DNA from: Acanthopleuribacter pedis
Lineage (GTDB): Bacteria; Acidobacteriota; Holophagae; Acanthopleuribacterales; Acanthopleuribacteraceae
NCBI RefSeq assembly: GCF_017377855.1
Contig: NZ_JAFREP010000035.1
Coordinates: forward strand, 1-64,000
Reading direction: 5' to 3'
Length of the DNA: 64,000 nt
The notes under the pieces are model-generated. The model saw only the letters and a program-made list of their open reading frames with translations. It ran no database searches and was not told the origin of the DNA. Made by a program: the position numbers and the translations under genes. Positions 61,105 through 64,000 of the stretch are shown here, in pieces. Numbering within the stretch: position 1 is the stretch's first letter; the number at the start of each line of letters is the position of its first letter.

Positions 61105-64000
61105 GTGAGTATTCCTGTGCTTCAGCCTGGTGATCGCATTGCAATTGTGAACCGTGGGGAATCGGCCAACCGGTTTCTCAACGCCCTGGACGATTTCAAT
61201 CGGGAGCGTGGCACCGAACTGCGCAGCATCGCACTGTACACGAGACCCGATCAGCATGCGCGTTTTGTCCAGCGCGCCGATTACTCGTTTTGTTTGGGTG
61301 ACGCACTCGAGCCGGATTTGGCCGCTTCAGCCGGTGAAGGCGGCCCCGTTTTAAAGAGCCCCTACCTGCAGTATGAGCGTTTGCGCGAAGCTTTGGTTGA
61401 AACCAAAGCTAAGGCGGTTTGGGTCGGCTGGGGTTTTGTGGCGGAACACGCCGAATTTTCCGATCTCTGCCGCGATATGGGCATTTGTTTTATCGGCCCC
61501 ACCGGCGACGCCATGCGCAAACTCGGTGACAAAATCGGCTCCAAACATTTGGCTGAATCGGCCGGTGTTCCGGTTTCGCCTTGGAGCAAAGGCCCGGTCC
61601 CCGATGTGAAGGCGGCCAAGGCCCACGGCAAGAAAATTGGTTACCCGTTGGTGATCAAAGCCACCGCGGGTGGCGGCGGCCGCGGCATTCGCAAGGTTAT
61701 GTCGGAAAGCGAAATAAAAGACGCCTTTGAATCGGCGACCTCCGAGGCGGCCAAAGCCTTCGGCGACGGCACCGTTTTTATGGAAAAAATGATCATCGGC
61801 GCGCGCCACCTGGAAATTCAGGTGCTGGCCGATACCCACGAGAACGTGTGGGCCGTGGGCGTGCGCGATTGCTCGGTGCAGCGCCGCAACCAAAAGGTCA
61901 TTGAGGAAGGGCCCGCCCCGATTCTGACCCCCGAACAAGACGGCCACTTGCGCGAGGCCGCGCGCGGCATCGCCCGCGCCTCGGGTTACCACAACGCCGG
62001 CACGGCCGAGTTCCTTTTCGAACAGGAAAGCGGCGAATTTTACTTTATGGAAATGAACACCCGTCTCCAAGTTGAGCACCCGGTAACCGAACTCACCACC
62101 GGGTTTGACATGGTCAAGGGGCAAATCCACGTTGCCATGGGCGGCGAACTGGAAGGCGAATCGCCGGTAACCGTCGGGCACGCGATTGAGGTGCGCCTCA
62201 ACGCGGAAGATCCCTACAACCAATTCGCGCCTTCTCCCGGCCACATCGAACTGTTTAACCCGCCGGGCGGACCGGGGATTCGGGTTGACAGCGGCATCGA
62301 AACCTTTTCCGAAATTCCCAGTTCATTTGACTCGATGGTGGCCAAAATCATGGCCTACGGGCGCACCCGCGAGGAAGCCCTGGCGCGGTTGACGCGGGCC
62401 GTTCGCGACACCACCGTGGTCATTCAAAACGGGACCACCAATAAATCCTTCCTGCTGGAGCTGCTCAACAACCCCGTTGTCAAAAACAACAGCTACCACA
62501 CCGCTTGGCTGGACCGCCAAATGGAGGAAGGCGCTTTTGGGCACCACCAGAATCGCCAGTCGGCCCTGATTGCCGCCGGTATTGAGATGTACAGCGCCAT
62601 GTTGCACGAGCAGCGCAAGGAATTTTTCCAAACCGTATCGCGGGGCCGCCCGCAACGCCTGCCGATCGCGGGCAACGCCGAGGTCGAAATGAAGCTCAAC
62701 GGTCAGAGCTACAAACTCGGCATTCGCCTGATTGAACCCAAGTACTATCAAATCCACCACGAGGGGCGTTTCTTCACCGTCAAAATGGTGGCCGACACTC
62801 CCTACAAATCGCGCCTTTACTACGATCAGGTCAAGTACGATTGCCTGATCACGCCCAAGCAGGACGATTACCAGGTGGAGATTAACGGACTCAGTTACCT
62901 GGTGGAAAAAGACTCCGGCGGGATTGTCAAAAGTAACTCGCCGGCCTTGCTCCTGAAACTGCTTGTTCAGGAAGGACAGGAAATTAAGGAAGGCGAACCG
63001 CTGCTGAGCCTGGAAGCCATGAAGATGGAAATGGTGATGCTGTCGCCTCAATCCGGGACCGTGCGCCAGCTTTTCGTCAAGGCGGGCGACCAGGTCGCCG
63101 CCGGCGATCCCCTCGTTTCCATCGAAACCGACAAAGAAAGCTCAGCCATCGAAAGCACCGCCGAGGCCGTGACCTTTGCCTACGATTCCCAACCCGAACA
63201 GGAACGCGATCAACACGATCAAGTCATGCGGGAATGCCGCGGTTTCTTGAAAGGGTTCGACATCCACGGCGATAGTTTTGACAGCTTGGTCTCGCGCCTC
63301 AAAGAAACCGTGGATGCGCTGGCCCAAACCGATGCCGGCAAAAACACCCTTATCGAGTTTTTGGAAGACCTTTACCAGCTTTATCGGGACATTGAGTTCT
63401 TGTTCCAGAAAGAAGTGTCGCTCTCCGAAACCGATATCAGTTCGCCCGAGCAAAACTTCTTCATTTACCTGGCGCTGCTGCGCTCCGGCCAAGAGCACCC
63501 GGTGGAAGATTTCAACGACTGCCTCAAGCTGGTGTACAGCCATTACGGCGTTTCCTTGGAAACACCGATTGATGAACTGGAAGAAGTCATCATCCGCCTG
63601 TTCTCCTCGCACCACTACCACGACCGCAAAATCAAGTTGCTACGCACCCTCCACGACGCCTTTAGCGGGAGTCGCGCCTTTACCGAAAACGACTTGCTCA
63701 AAAACCTGGTCGACAAACAGATCCAGAAATCGCGCTTGGCGTTTCGCTCGTTGCACAACCTGCTGGTCGACTTCTTTTATTCTGTTTTTGAAAATGCATC
63801 CTTTACCTCGGTTTCCCAACTCTCACCCGCCAAACTCCACGAGGTTATCGACCAAATTTTGGGCATGCCCCAGGGTTCGAAACGGGGTGACCTCACCCAG
63901 CAACTGATTTTCTCGCCCCACGCTTTGGTCAAACTGCTCATTTCACGGTTCGGTTCCGCCGAGCCCGGCCAACAGGGTGCCGTGCTGGAACTGTTGATGC
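61105..64000 (+). CDS. Single-chain biotin-dependent acyl-CoA carboxylase (partial, cut by window edge)
   Basis: 965 codons visible, open at the right edge. GTG start at 61105 behind GAAGGGGGTTTT. Biotin carboxylase domain (1-480): IAIVNRGESANRFL, ATP-grasp KATAGGGGRGIRKV, FYFMEMNTRLQVEHPVTE. A linking beta domain (about 520-620), then the biotinyl site SLEAMKMEMVML near 637, then a long helical region (680-965) with acidic heptads that resembles the central region of eukaryotic-type acetyl-CoA carboxylase. A carboxyltransferase part is expected beyond the edge. It would carboxylate an acyl-CoA, such as acetyl-CoA to malonyl-CoA, which the PKS domains use. Substrate unproven. Confidence 0.85.
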   Translation, partial: MSIPVLQPGDRIAIVNRGESANRFLNALDDFNRERGTELRSIALYTRPDQHARFVQRADYSFCLGDALEPDLAASAGEGGPVLKSPYLQYERLREALVETKAKAVWVGWGFVAEHAEFSDLCRDMGICFIGPTGDAMRKLGDKIGSKHLAESAGVPVSPWSKGPVPDVKAAKAHGKKIGYPLVIKATAGGGGRGIRKVMSESEIKDAFESATSEAAKAFGDGTVFMEKMIIGARHLEIQVLADTHENVWAVGVRDCSVQRRNQKVIEEGPAPILTPEQDGHLREAARGIARASGYHNAGTAEFLFEQESGEFYFMEMNTRLQVEHPVTELTTGFDMVKGQIHVAMGGELEGESPVTVGHAIEVRLNAEDPYNQFAPSPGHIELFNPPGGPGIRVDSGIETFSEIPSSFDSMVAKIMAYGRTREEALARLTRAVRDTTVVIQNGTTNKSFLLELLNNPVVKNNSYHTAWLDRQMEEGAFGHHQNRQSALIAAGIEMYSAMLHEQRKEFFQTVSRGRPQRLPIAGNAEVEMKLNGQSYKLGIRLIEPKYYQIHHEGRFFTVKMVADTPYKSRLYYDQVKYDCLITPKQDDYQVEINGLSYLVEKDSGGIVKSNSPALLLKLLVQEGQEIKEGEPLLSLEAMKMEMVMLSPQSGTVRQLFVKAGDQVAAGDPLVSIETDKESSAIESTAEAVTFAYDSQPEQERDQHDQVMRECRGFLKGFDIHGDSFDSLVSRLKETVDALAQTDAGKNTLIEFLEDLYQLYRDIEFLFQKEVSLSETDISSPEQNFFIYLALLRSGQEHPVEDFNDCLKLVYSHYGVSLETPIDELEEVIIRLFSSHHYHDRKIKLLRTLHDAFSGSRAFTENDLLKNLVDKQIQKSRLAFRSLHNLLVDFFYSVFENASFTSVSQLSPAKLHEVIDQILGMPQGSKRGDLTQQLIFSPHALVKLLISRFGSAEPGQQGAVLELLM

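Overview
The window looks like chromosome from a free-living, Gram-negative, moderately high-GC bacterium (about 58-60% G+C by eye). It encodes an outer-membrane TonB-dependent receptor, a LolA-like protein and many secreted proteins. A large NRPS-PKS system, secreted proteins with Asp/Gly-rich linkers and a single-chain biotin carboxylase suggest a marine Acidobacteriota of the Holophagae/Acanthopleuribacter kind. That placement is an inference from gene content; no rRNA or other marker is present. I see no tRNA, rRNA, CRISPR array, transposase or prophage.

Layout. 1-11 kb: DUF3291 protein, a secreted protein with YadA-head-like repeats and an endosialidase-type chaperone domain, cytochrome P460, glycosyltransferase-TPR protein, RDD membrane protein, TSUP transporter, and two paralogous MDR oxidoreductases separated by a decayed 1.3 kb stretch. 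11.2-13.3 kb: an AT-richer island with a beta-propeller-like gene and a small Cys-rich secreted protein, bracketed by direct repeats and two copies of a 176-181 bp element. 13.4-19 kb: exported haloalkane dehalogenase, TetR regulator, EamA transporter, HxlR-NudC pair, AraC/GyrI regulator and a GyrI-like protein. 19-27 kb: Asp/Gly-linker secreted protein, NnrS, parallel beta-helix protein, LolA-like protein and PurU. 27.4-43.3 kb: two overlapping minus-strand megasynthase genes. 44-49.5 kb: a YdiJ-type D-2-hydroxyglutarate dehydrogenase divergent from serB-serA. 50-61 kb: TonB-dependent receptor, two paralogous serine hydrolases and an M4 metalloprotease. 61.1-64 kb: a biotin-dependent carboxylase cut by the window edge.

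The central system is the two-protein assembly line. The upstream protein reads C-A-T-KS-AT-KR-T-T plus a serine-less carrier-like domain. Its A-domain specificity residues read DVWHLSLVDK, a serine code, and its AT carries malonyl-type motifs. The downstream protein reads TubC-type docking domain-C-A-T-KS-AT-T-TE, but its first four catalytic domains have lost key residues: C has HQ for HH, A has no P-loop or A10 lysine, T has no phosphopantetheine serine, and KS keeps Cys but lacks both His. The final T-TE is intact. Serine-forming genes lie 1-6 kb upstream of the synthase start, so serine supply and a serine-using synthase are neighbours.

Two families of short elements with inverted ends recur between genes. 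Their ends often touch or supply the stop codons of flanking genes, and one copy contains an expanded 16-bp tandem array.
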